Positions 1-6,009 of a stretch of DNA of 12,143 bases are shown one piece after another. Positions within the stretch are counted from its first letter, which is position 1. Each line of letters opens with the position of its first letter. The position numbers were made by a program, and so were the translations under genes. The stretch comes from Lachnospiraceae bacterium. GTDB lineage: Bacteria > Bacillota > Clostridia > Lachnospirales > Lachnospiraceae. The notes beneath the pieces are model-generated. The model was given only the letters and a program-made list of their open reading frames with translations. It had not been told where the DNA came from and searched no databases. Where the stretch lies: assembly GCA_021199395.1 (NCBI GenBank), contig JAJQIE010000206.1, forward strand, positions 1 to 12,143. Reading direction: 5' to 3'.

Positions 1-412
1 ACAGTGGTGTTTCGTAATCCCACATATGATAAATATACAAATCCACATGATCCATGCCGAGGTTCATAAGGCTCTTGTCGATCATTCGCTGGATGTGCTG
101 CTGGCCGGTGATCCCCGCCTTGATTTCGTCCTGTGTGCGCGGCAGGAATTTTGTTGCGACAACCACGTCATCCCGCTTTGCGAAATCCCGCAGCGCACGA
201 CCTACATACTGTTCGCTGGTTCCGCTTTGGTAGGCGATGGCCGTGTCAAAGAAGTTGACGCCAAGTTCCAGCCCTCTTTTGATAATCTCACGGGAATGTT
301 CCTCGTCAATCGTCCAGCTGTGCTGACCGTTCGCCGCATCCCCAAATCCCATGCATCCCATGCAGATGCGGGATACCTGTAAATCCGAATTTCCTAACTG
401 AACATACTGCAT
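1..412 (-). CDS. Aldo/keto reductase, N-terminal part (runs off the window start)
   Basis: The reverse strand encodes 137 residues beginning MQYVQLGNSDLQVSRICMGC, and the gene continues beyond base 1. All four catalytic residues of the aldo/keto reductase (AKR) family are visible: Asp56 (in NFFDTA), Tyr61 (AYQSGTSE), Lys88 (VATKF) and His129 (LYIYHMWD). The family folds as a TIM barrel and reduces aldehydes or ketones with NADPH in the cytosol; relatives are about 310-340 residues, so roughly 40% is seen. The ATG at 412 is chosen because AGGAGGA lies four bases upstream (417-423). The start is 18 bases from the stop of the broken flavodoxin gene, so the two were probably one operon. The substrate cannot be told from sequence. 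The visible part is intact. Confidence 0.93.
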   Translation of the reverse strand, partial: MQYVQLGNSDLQVSRICMGCMGFGDAANGQHSWTIDEEHSREIIKRGLELGVNFFDTAIAYQSGTSEQYVGRALRDFAKRDDVVVATKFLPRTQDEIKAGITGQQHIQRMIDKSLMNLGMDHVDLYIYHMWDYETPL

Positions 413-430
413 TTCGTCCTCCTGTTCTTG

Positions 431-957
431 TCAAATTCCCATCCTTCTATTATTGCCAAGCTTCTTTCCAGCCTGATAAGCCTCATCCATCGCCTTTGTT
501 CCAAGCACCTCGCCTTTCTTCCAGACCCCTTCTCCCCAGATCACAGGATTGACGTGGTTCCCAAGATAGTCAAAAATGTCCACCAGGTCTGTGGCTGTGC
601 GTTTCAGTCCCGCCTTTCCGTCATGCCCGGTGACGATTACGAATACCTCCTTGCCACCGAGTTCCTGCCATTCCGGGAGCAGACGGTCGATGAAAATCTT
701 CATCTGTCCGCTCATGGTCATGAAATAGGTGAGCCAGCCCATTTAAAGTGCGCTTCGCGCAGGGGCTGGCCTACGTCCTGAGCTAAAGCTCAGGACAATA
801 AATAAGTAGGGGAGGCCAGAACCAGCACTTCGGCCTGCTTCACCTTCTCAAGGATGGACGCCATGTCATCCTTCTGAACACATCTGCCGGTCTGAAAGCA
901 CGCGTAGCACGCCTTGCAGGGATTGACCGTGTGTTCCCGCAAAGAAATCTTTTCTAC
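431..957 (-). pseudogene. Flavodoxin / NADPH-dependent FMN-reductase family protein, broken twice
   Basis: Reading the minus strand, one segment (about 957-803) gives VEKISLREHTVNPCKACYAC, then FQTGRCVQKDDMASILEKV and ends at LASPTY. A second, in a different frame (727-431), resumes at TYFMTMSGQMKIFIDRLLPE and ends NNRRMGI. Joined, they match flavodoxin-like oxidoreductases with the Cys-x2-Cys-x2-Cys and SPTYF...SGQMK...DR motifs, which bind FMN in the cytosol. Between them lies a 77-bp palindromic insert that adds a TGA stop and shifts the frame. The N-terminus, which in this family carries the FMN phosphate-binding loop (SSPRKNGNT-like), is absent: upstream of about 957 the sequence turns AT-rich with no homologous reading frame. 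The protein should be inactive. It lies directly upstream of the aldo/keto reductase. The remaining 103-codon open frame (431-742) is only its C-terminal part. Confidence 0.85.
725..801 (-). mobile_element. 77-bp REP-like / MITE-like double-hairpin insertion in the flavodoxin gene
   Basis: This segment separates the two flavodoxin fragments; removing it rejoins the codons as Thr-Tyr-Phe-Met, the expected family sequence. It contains two hairpins. One is a perfect 10-bp stem, GTCCTGAGCT (775-784) with AGCTCAGGAC (787-796). The other has an 8-bp outer stem, GCCAGCCC (733-740) with GGGCTGGC (763-770), and an inner 5-bp stem, TGCGC (749-753) with GCGCA (757-761), plus an 8-base bulge. On the minus strand the tetranucleotide GTAG (771-774) sits between the hairpins, right before the bulged one. 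GTAG preceding an imperfect palindrome is the known layout of bacterial REP sequences mobilised by RAYT (IS200/IS605-like Y1) transposases. The ends are inferred: ACTTATTT (left) and ACCTATTT (right, coding strand) flank it, either a diverged 8-bp duplication or IS200-like cleavage sites. No transposase is encoded. Confidence 0.65.
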
Positions 958-1020
958 CGGATACGGTATAGGTTTGCTGGTTAATGTACAACGGAATTAC
1001 AGGAATGAAAAAATATATGC

Positions 1021-1049
1021 TTGCATATGGAATGTGACAAATATATAAT
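1021..1049 (+). promoter_or_regulatory. Candidate sigma-A promoter of the AAA/PD-(D/E)XK gene
   Basis: TTGCAT (1021-1026) and a perfect TATAAT (1044-1049) are separated by 17 bases. This places a start site about 20 bases upstream of the ribosome binding site GGGAGG (1061-1066) and the ATG at 1076. The -35 box is weak, the -10 box is perfect. The stretch from about 958 to 1075 is AT-rich, encodes nothing recognisable, and is probably the 5' flank that arrived with this gene. Confidence 0.55.
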
Positions 1050-1075
1050 GTAGACAACATGGGAGGCTACAGAAT

Positions 1076-2668
1076 ATGGGAATCTATTTAAATCCAGGAT
1101 ACACAGGGTTTGAAGAAATCAGAAGAGACGTTTATGTGGATAAAACAGGACTCATCTCTTTCATGAACAGCCTTATAGGCAAACCGAAGCCGCTGGTAAG
1201 CTTTAGCAGACCAAGGCGCTTTGGAAAATCCTATGATGCAAATATGATTTGTGCATATTATGACAGGAGCTGCGATTCCGGGTTTTTATTTGAAGACCTG
1301 AAAATTGCGAAAGAAAATAGCTATAAGAAACACTTAAATAAATATAATGTAATAACCTTTGATGTAACAGGTTTCATTGTGGATGCAAAGGATAAAGATA
1401 CGGACATTGTTTTGAACATAAAGGATTCTCTGCTCAAAGAATTAAGAGACGCTTTCCCTGGATGTATTGATGATGAAGAAAAGAATCTTGGAAAGGCTTT
1501 ATATGCGGTTGTATCAAAAGGGAATGAGAAGTTTGTTTTTGTTATAGATGAATGGGATGCGCTGTTCAGAGAATATAAGAAGGATAAGGAACTTCAGGAA
1601 AATTATATTCTTTTTCTGAGAAGCCTTTTCAAAAACAAGGATACGACATCCAGGACGACCGCGGCCGCTTACATGACTGGTATTCTTCCAATAAAAAAAT
1701 ATGGTACAGAATCGGCCCTGACAGATTTTAAAGAATATTCCATGACAAGACCGGGAAGGCTTGCGGAGTACGTTGGATTCACAGAAGATGAAGTGAAACG
1801 GCTTTGTGATGAGTATCAAATGGAATTTGAGGGTATGCGGTCCTGGTATGATGGTTACTCCTTTAGCAAAATCAAACATATATATAGCCCTAATTCAGTG
1901 ATGAATGCATTACAGGAAGAGGAGATTTTAAACTACTGGACCCAGACCGAAACCTTTGAAAGCCTGAAAGAGTACATTGAGATGGACTTTGACGGTTTGA
2001 AGGATGCGATTATAAAAATGCTGGGCGGAGAGCGGGTAAGTGTCAGGATCAGTACTTTCCAGAATGATATAACGTCATTTAAAAATAAAAATGATGTTCT
2101 GACGCTGTTGATCCATCTTGGATATCTGGCTTATGATTCGATTAAGCGAGAGACATATATCCCAAATCTTGAGGTGGCGGAGACATTTGAGGATGCTGTC
2201 AGCGGAGCTAAATGGGGAGCGGTTGGAGCAGCGTTATCTGAATCGGAAAGACTGCTGGAAGCAACGCTTAACCAGGATGAAGAGGCCGTTGCTGAAGCAT
2301 TAGAACAAATACACGGCTCTGTATCCTCAGTATTAAATTATAATAACGAAGCTTCGCTTAGCTGTGCGATTACAATAGCATATTATACTGCAAAACGGTA
2401 TTACAGCTTTGTAAGAGAATTTCCGGCTGGCAAAGGTTTTGCAGATATTGCTTTTCTCCCTCGCAGGGGTATAGATAAGCCTGCTATGATCATCGAACTT
2501 AAGTATGATAAGGATGCTGACACTGCGATCAGCCAGATTCATGAGAACCGCTATGATGGTGACTTAAAGAAGTATTTTGGCCAGCTGCTTTTAGTAGGAA
2601 TCAATTACGATAAAGACGCAAAAGGAACAAGTGCGAAAAGGCACAGTTGTGTAATTGAAAAGGTGTAA
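1076..2668 (+). CDS. AAA-ATPase-like protein with C-terminal PD-(D/E)XK nuclease-like domain
   Basis: A 530-residue protein of the family combining an N-terminal AAA-ATPase-like domain (Pfam AAA-ATPase_like, PF09820) with a C-terminal PD-(D/E)XK nuclease-like domain (PDDEXK_9, PF08011). The start carries the family signature GFEEIRRD.YVDKT. The P-loop region reads FSRPRRFGKS (residues 43-52, Lys51), and a Walker B stretch FVFVIDEWDAL has Asp158-Glu159. Near the C-terminus FADIAF (Asp457) is followed by IIELKYD (Glu474-x-Lys476), giving the D...ExK nuclease-like site. Length is normal for the family and the frame is intact. Start: ATG with GGGAGG nine bases upstream. The gene is visibly more AT-rich than its neighbours, has its own promoter, and lies between two truncated genes on the other strand, which suggests acquisition by transfer. 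Such genes are multicopy in many gut Clostridia and Bacteroidetes. Their biological role is unproven; a defence or selfish-element role is only inference. Confidence 0.9.
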   Translation: MGIYLNPGYTGFEEIRRDVYVDKTGLISFMNSLIGKPKPLVSFSRPRRFGKSYDANMICAYYDRSCDSGFLFEDLKIAKENSYKKHLNKYNVITFDVTGFIVDAKDKDTDIVLNIKDSLLKELRDAFPGCIDDEEKNLGKALYAVVSKGNEKFVFVIDEWDALFREYKKDKELQENYILFLRSLFKNKDTTSRTTAAAYMTGILPIKKYGTESALTDFKEYSMTRPGRLAEYVGFTEDEVKRLCDEYQMEFEGMRSWYDGYSFSKIKHIYSPNSVMNALQEEEILNYWTQTETFESLKEYIEMDFDGLKDAIIKMLGGERVSVRISTFQNDITSFKNKNDVLTLLIHLGYLAYDSIKRETYIPNLEVAETFEDAVSGAKWGAVGAALSESERLLEATLNQDEEAVAEALEQIHGSVSSVLNYNNEASLSCAITIAYYTAKRYYSFVREFPAGKGFADIAFLPRRGIDKPAMIIELKYDKDADTAISQIHENRYDGDLKKYFGQLLLVGINYDKDAKGTSAKRHSCVIEKV

Positions 2669-2691
2669 TTATCCAGATACGTCTCAATACT

Positions 2692-2723
2692 CCGGGTGAA
2701 GAAGTTCGCCCGGTTTTCTTTTT
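2692..2723 (+). terminator. Rho-independent terminator downstream of the AAA/PD-(D/E)XK gene
   Basis: CCGGGTGAA (2692-2700) pairs with TTCGCCCGG (2705-2713) around a GAAG loop: nine pairs including one G-U. It is followed by TTTTCTTTTT, 24 bases after the stop codon. The same bases are also coding sequence of the decayed GGDEF gene on the other strand (residues RANFFTR), so the terminator either arose by chance within that gene or was recruited after the insertion. Confidence 0.75.
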
Positions 2724-2784
2724 CTGCTTCATCCACAGACGCAAGCAGAAGAAACTCTCCGCCGCCCTGGTGAGAGATGCATAT

Positions 2785-2817
2785 GTTAGCGGCAGAAGCG
2801 CCGCCAGAAGCGCTAAC
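2785..2817. repeat. Short inverted and tandem repeats in the GGDEF pseudogene linker
   Basis: GTTAGCG (2785-2791) is an inverted copy of CGCTAAC (2811-2817). Between them CAGAAGCGC occurs twice, 12 bases apart (2793-2801 and 2805-2813). On the coding strand this gives a Ser/Ala/Gly-rich run (SASGGASAA) within the unusual insertion before GGGEF. The likely origin is replication slippage in a gene no longer under selection. Confidence 0.5.
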
Positions 2818-4101
2818 TTCGGTAGAGGTTCCGCTTTGGTCGGCGGCAGGATGTGTCTCTGACGTAAAAAGCGCTTCGCGATTCGGAGCCGATACTGCTC
2901 CCTCCAGCGCGTGTCCGGCGACACAGATGGCAAAATCCCGTTCGGCACGTCCGTATTGCTTTGTGATCTGCGGCAGATCGGCAAGTTCGAAGCGCATGGC
3001 CAGAAGTGTTTTGCCTTTGCTGGCAGCTGCAGTGAGAAGCCGGAAACCGCTGCGGTTAGGCAGCTGTGTCAGCTCATCCCGGTCGCTGATATCTTCCGGT
3101 CGATGAACGAGTATGCCTGTCTGGCGAATGTCAAAAATACGTGCAAGCATGGAATTAATATTGCGCAGGAACATCAGAATCGAAATATGATCCCAGTCCG
3201 GATACAGGCAGAGATACAGCTCCTGACAGTCTTCAATTGCGGAGACAAAACCTTCCAGCAGATCCATGCCGTCATCCAGATCCATCACGGAGTGAAGGGC
3301 AGCGGACAGCTTAATGTCCGAAAGCATCGCAGCCTCCCGGTCATTTACCTTGCGGAGCAGGTGATTCTCATAGAAAAGAGGATTCGGCAGGTCATGCTTT
3401 TTCTGCGCGCAGCAGGAGCCCCGGTAGACCGGCTGGGAAGGTATGACCGTCTCCTCCGGGAGCGGAGCCTTGCCGGTAAAGCAGTCGCGAAGCAGGTCAA
3501 ACGCTTTGGCTCCCATCTCGTGAAGCGGAAAAGTCACAGTGGTCAGATCCGGTGAGCAGTTGGCAGAATCCTCTTCCCCAAAGCTTAATCCGTATTTATG
3601 CATCACCTCTGCGCACAGATCCCGTCTTGGATCAGAGGAGTCCAGCTCGGATTCACAGCCGACATAGCAGATACGGCGGCAGTGATGCGCTCTGATCAGA
3701 TGCACGGTAAGCTCTCTGGCACAGAGCCCGTAGCCAAGTACCAGGTGCGGGAAGATGGTGTCATGCTGAGCAATTTCCAGAATCGGGCAACTGCATTTTT
3801 CAGACAGTGTGCGCGCGATCAGGCGCGGATATCCGTCTGCAGATAGGTGCCGGAGATGAAGATCACTCCGGAAAAATCCTCAAAGCGCGGGATACGCAGG
3901 ATGCTCTTTTCTCCATTTGCGTACGCGCCGAAATCCTCCCCGTCCGCGGATGCGAAGAATTCTGTGGCATATCCATATTCCTCTGCACGGTCTGTGATAC
4001 CCTGGCACATGGTCCGTTGGAAGTCTCCGAAAATGTGGGAGACAAAGACGCCGATTTTTTTGGATTGATACATATACATCACCTGTCTTTCGGAGCAAGG
4101 A

Positions 4102-4122
4102 CACGATAAACGATTAATCGTG
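4102..4122. promoter_or_regulatory. Palindromic operator-like site
   Basis: ACGATTAATCGT (4110-4121) is a perfect 12-bp palindrome. A wider inverted repeat, CACGAT (4102-4107) with ATCGTG (4117-4122), overlaps it. The site is in the 5' leader region of the sensor/GGDEF pseudogene, 29 bases or more upstream of its start codon. It could bind a dimeric repressor; the binding protein is unknown. Confidence 0.35.
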
Positions 4123-4132
4123 CTATGCATTA

Positions 4133-4161
4133 AGATTACCACGATGCCGCCGGGAATTCAA
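4133..4161 (-). promoter_or_regulatory. Possible promoter of the sensor/GGDEF pseudogene
   Basis: Read on the minus strand, TTGAAT (4156-4161) and TAATCT (4133-4138) are 17 bases apart, about 60 bases upstream of the ATG at 4073. The -35 box is fair and the -10 box poor. The 12-bp palindrome at 4110-4121 would lie just downstream of the predicted start site, a position typical of an operator. Confidence 0.3.
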
Positions 4162-4165
4162 CCAA

Positions 4166-4231
4166 AACTGAAAGACAAAGTCAGTTCCATATGAAAAACA
4201 GCGCGTAACTGTTCAGTATCTTCACAGTTAC
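4166..4231. promoter_or_regulatory. Cluster of ACTG/CAGT inverted repeats upstream of the response regulator
   Basis: Three inverted repeats with the same core lie within 66 bases: AACTGA (4166-4171) with TCAGTT (4181-4186); ACTGttCAGT (4208-4217); and GTAACTG (4205-4211) with CAGTTAC (4225-4231). The last is followed by a run of A, not T, so it is not a plus-strand terminator. The cluster ends about 90 bases before the GTG start of the response regulator. No convincing -35/-10 pair is seen there, which would fit an activator-dependent promoter. Binding-site function is inferred from the repeated motif only. Confidence 0.35.
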
Positions 4232-4321
4232 AAAAAAACAACACTTTTCAAAAAAAAATATTGATAAGAATTCCGGAATGTGACAAAATGGGAAAATAAA
4301 TCGAGTAGGAGGAGCCATTCT

Positions 4322-5866
4322 GTGAACGTCTTGATTGTGGATGACGACAAGCTTCTGATTCAAAAGATAGTTACCGGTATAGAGTGGGAAGAGATCGGGA
4401 TTAAGCACGTGTTTACGGCGGACAATGCCATCCAGGCAAGAAAAATCCTGGAGTCGTTTCCGGTGGACATCCTTGTAGCAGATATTGAGATGCCGCAGGG
4501 GAATGGCCTGGAACTGCTGGAATGGGCGAGAGCAAGGCATTATCCTGTGGAAACGATCATATTGTCCGGGTATGCCCATTTTTCCTACGCGCAGAAAGTG
4601 ATTCAGTACGGCGGAAGAGATTATCTTCTGAAGCCGATATCCAATCGTGATCTTGCATATGTCATTCGTTCGATCGTCCAGGAAAAGGAGAACCGCAGTC
4701 CGCATACAGGAGAAAGAAATGATCGGTTTGCACTCTGGGAGAAGGCGTTTATGGAGAAAGAGATGCAGATTCCTTCGGAGATCCTTTCATCGTGCGGCCG
4801 GAACAGCAGCTATTGCATGGAACTTTTCCGCAATCTTTCAAATGTGGGGCAGAATGATGCCGACCGCCGGCTGCTGGACTTTGTTGTACAGAATATGATT
4901 CAGGAGTTTTTTGAAAGCAGAGGGCTGATACTTGAATACGCGGGACGCGTACGGGAGGATGCCTGGCTGGCGCTTTTTAAACAGAATGCGCGTCTGGCTT
5001 CGATTGAGGAGTATACCGTGCAGATGCAGCAGTGCCTCAGGGAGGTCGTCCATCTGGATTTTTGTGTTTATCTGGGGATTCCCTGTGCCTTATGTGAACT
5101 GCCTGCTGATACACGGCGGCTGTGGCGGATCTATCAGGATGCGGTCCCGGATGATCGGAAGTTTATCCGTGAAGCTGACTGGGAACTGCGAAACAGGACT
5201 CCTTCTTTCCCGGATTTTAAAAAACTTGCTTCTGCCATGGAACGGGATATTCCGCTGGTGGAGAAGGAACTTCTGGACTGTGTCAGTTCTCTGGCTCAAA
5301 ATGGCGTTGCCTCCAGAGCAAACTTCCAGGCGTTGATGAACCAGATGATGCCGCTGATCGAACAGTCCCTTGCCAGCCGCAATGTTCTTCGTTCCCGCAT
5401 TTTTGATGAGGCGGAATTTGCAGAAAAATACCGCCTTGCGTTTCTTTCCGTGAGCGGCATGACAGACTGGATCAGCTGGAGCTTTGGACGGCTGGAGGGA
5501 TACCGTCATGTCGGCCGGAAGAAGGAGTATCTGGTCGACAAGCTGAAAGAATACATAGAGGATCATCTGGACAGTAACCTTTCCAGAAAAGAACTTTCCG
5601 GGATCGTATTTCTTTCAGAAGACTATCTTTCCAGAATCTTTACTGCGGCGACCGGAATGTCTATTTCCAGTTATGTTTCTTCACGGCGGATTGCGCGCGC
5701 CCAAGAATATCTTCTCGAGACAGAAATGACCGTCAGCCAGGTCGCGATGCGGGTAGGTTTTAGTAATTTTTCTTATTTCAGTAAGATCTTCCGGGATTTT
5801 ACCGGTAAAACACCGAATGAATTTCGTGATTCTGTCAAAAATCCGCACCCGGGTCAGACAAAATAA
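4322..5866 (+). CDS. YesN-type response regulator (REC domain plus AraC-type HTH)
   Basis: A 514-residue transcription regulator. The N-terminal receiver domain (about 1-120) has the acidic pocket Asp7-Asp8-Asp9, phospho-acceptor Asp54 (VADIEMP), Ser82 (ILSGY) and Lys104 (LLKPIS). A middle region (about 125-400) has no recognisable domain, as is common in long clostridial YesN proteins. The last 100 residues are an AraC-family double helix-turn-helix: YIEDHLDSNLSRKELSG, then IARAQEYLLETEMTVSQVAM and the signature GFSNFSYFSKIFRDFTGKTP. The GTG at 4322 is chosen because AGGAGG (4307-4312) sits nine bases upstream and the protein then begins directly with the receiver fold; a GTG at 4280 would add 14 residues and has no ribosome binding site. 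Phosphorylated by the YesM-type kinase at 9627, it probably activates the transporter operon. The pair is split: regulator before the transporter genes, kinase after. A strong terminator follows. Confidence 0.93.
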   Translation: MNVLIVDDDKLLIQKIVTGIEWEEIGIKHVFTADNAIQARKILESFPVDILVADIEMPQGNGLELLEWARARHYPVETIILSGYAHFSYAQKVIQYGGRDYLLKPISNRDLAYVIRSIVQEKENRSPHTGERNDRFALWEKAFMEKEMQIPSEILSSCGRNSSYCMELFRNLSNVGQNDADRRLLDFVVQNMIQEFFESRGLILEYAGRVREDAWLALFKQNARLASIEEYTVQMQQCLREVVHLDFCVYLGIPCALCELPADTRRLWRIYQDAVPDDRKFIREADWELRNRTPSFPDFKKLASAMERDIPLVEKELLDCVSSLAQNGVASRANFQALMNQMMPLIEQSLASRNVLRSRIFDEAEFAEKYRLAFLSVSGMTDWISWSFGRLEGYRHVGRKKEYLVDKLKEYIEDHLDSNLSRKELSGIVFLSEDYLSRIFTAATGMSISSYVSSRRIARAQEYLLETEMTVSQVAMRVGFSNFSYFSKIFRDFTGKTPNEFRDSVKNPHPGQTK

Positions 5867-5895
5867 TAATAATCCGTCCTGTTCCAGGAAAACAG

Positions 5896-5930
5896 AAAAA
5901 ACATGACCTGAAAATGGTCATGTTTTTGTT
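5896..5930 (+). terminator. Rho-independent terminator after the response regulator
   Basis: AAAAACATGACC (5897-5908) pairs with GGTCATGTTTTT (5916-5927) around the loop TGAAAAT, giving 12 pairs and a terminal T tract. It begins 30 bases after the stop codon, so the permease genes probably have their own promoter. The A/T-flanked stem could also act in the reverse direction. Confidence 0.85.
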
Positions 5931-5959
5931 ATGGAGAGCCCTTTGGATTTATAGATATC

Positions 5960-5991
5960 CTGTCTCGAAAAAAGCTATACTGATACTGTCT
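5960..5991 (+). promoter_or_regulatory. Possible activator-dependent promoter region of the transporter operon
   Basis: Between the terminator and the first permease, TATACT (5976-5981) resembles a -10 box, but no good -35 box lies 16-18 bases upstream. CTGTCT occurs twice, at 5960-5965 and 5986-5991, flanking it. A good -10 box with a poor -35 box would fit control by the AraC-type response regulator. The direct repeat is short and may be chance. Confidence 0.25.
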
Positions 5992-6009
5992 TTACGAAGG
6001 GGGATTTTT

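Larger units (their letters stand above)
2670..4073 (-). pseudogene. LacI-type periplasmic-binding-like sensor fused to a GGDEF domain, decayed
   Basis: The minus strand starts MYQSKKIGVFVSHIFGDFQR at ATG 4073, with AGGTGAT five to six bases upstream; a second ATG at 4079 lacks spacing. The N-terminal half is a LacI-type ligand-binding fold (HLIRAHHCRRICYVG...LTTVTFPLHEMGAKAFDLL) without an HTH. The C-terminal half is GGDEF-like (DELTQLPNRSGFRLL). Intact relatives are cytosolic sensors thought to make cyclic di-GMP. Lesions: (1) the frame breaks near 3840 (GTYL, then a +1 shift into ADGYPRLIARTLSEK); (2) the sensor lacks its usual second lobe, as only about 11 residues separate MHKYGL from SPDLTTV where such domains have roughly 70; (3) the signature is GGGEF (2752-2766) instead of GG[DE]EF; (4) a low-complexity stretch of about 35 residues precedes it; (5) the reading ends around LDNY at 2670, where the AAA gene's 3' end begins, so the GGDEF C-terminus is missing. 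The frame stays open by chance to 2605. Very likely non-functional. Confidence 0.85.

Noticed and set aside
1029..1041. GGAATGTGACAAA is found upstream of the AAA/PD-(D/E)XK gene and again at 4275-4287 upstream of the response regulator
   Set aside because: One shared 13-mer is about what chance gives in 12 kb. The two copies sit differently relative to promoter and start codon, and the flanks do not match.
866..1060. 64-codon minus-strand open frame beginning in the AAA-gene flank
   Set aside because: It reads across the junction in the wrong frame for the flavodoxin remnant; the correct frame gives the Cys-rich flavodoxin sequence.
957..2681. CCGGATACG (957-965) and CCAGATACG (2673-2681) as a target-site duplication of an insertion
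   Set aside because: One mismatch in nine, and the right copy lies a few bases beyond the inferred joint. Too weak to claim a duplication without an empty-site strain.
2911..3555. Plus-strand open frame of 214 codons opposite the GGDEF pseudogene
   Set aside because: The translation resembles no family, while the other strand gives clear LacI-type and GGDEF motifs.
5914..6009. Upstream extension of the first permease to the ATG at 5914
   Set aside because: It overlaps the terminator stem and has no ribosome binding site. The ATG at 6010 has a GGGGG site and gives the normal family N-terminus.
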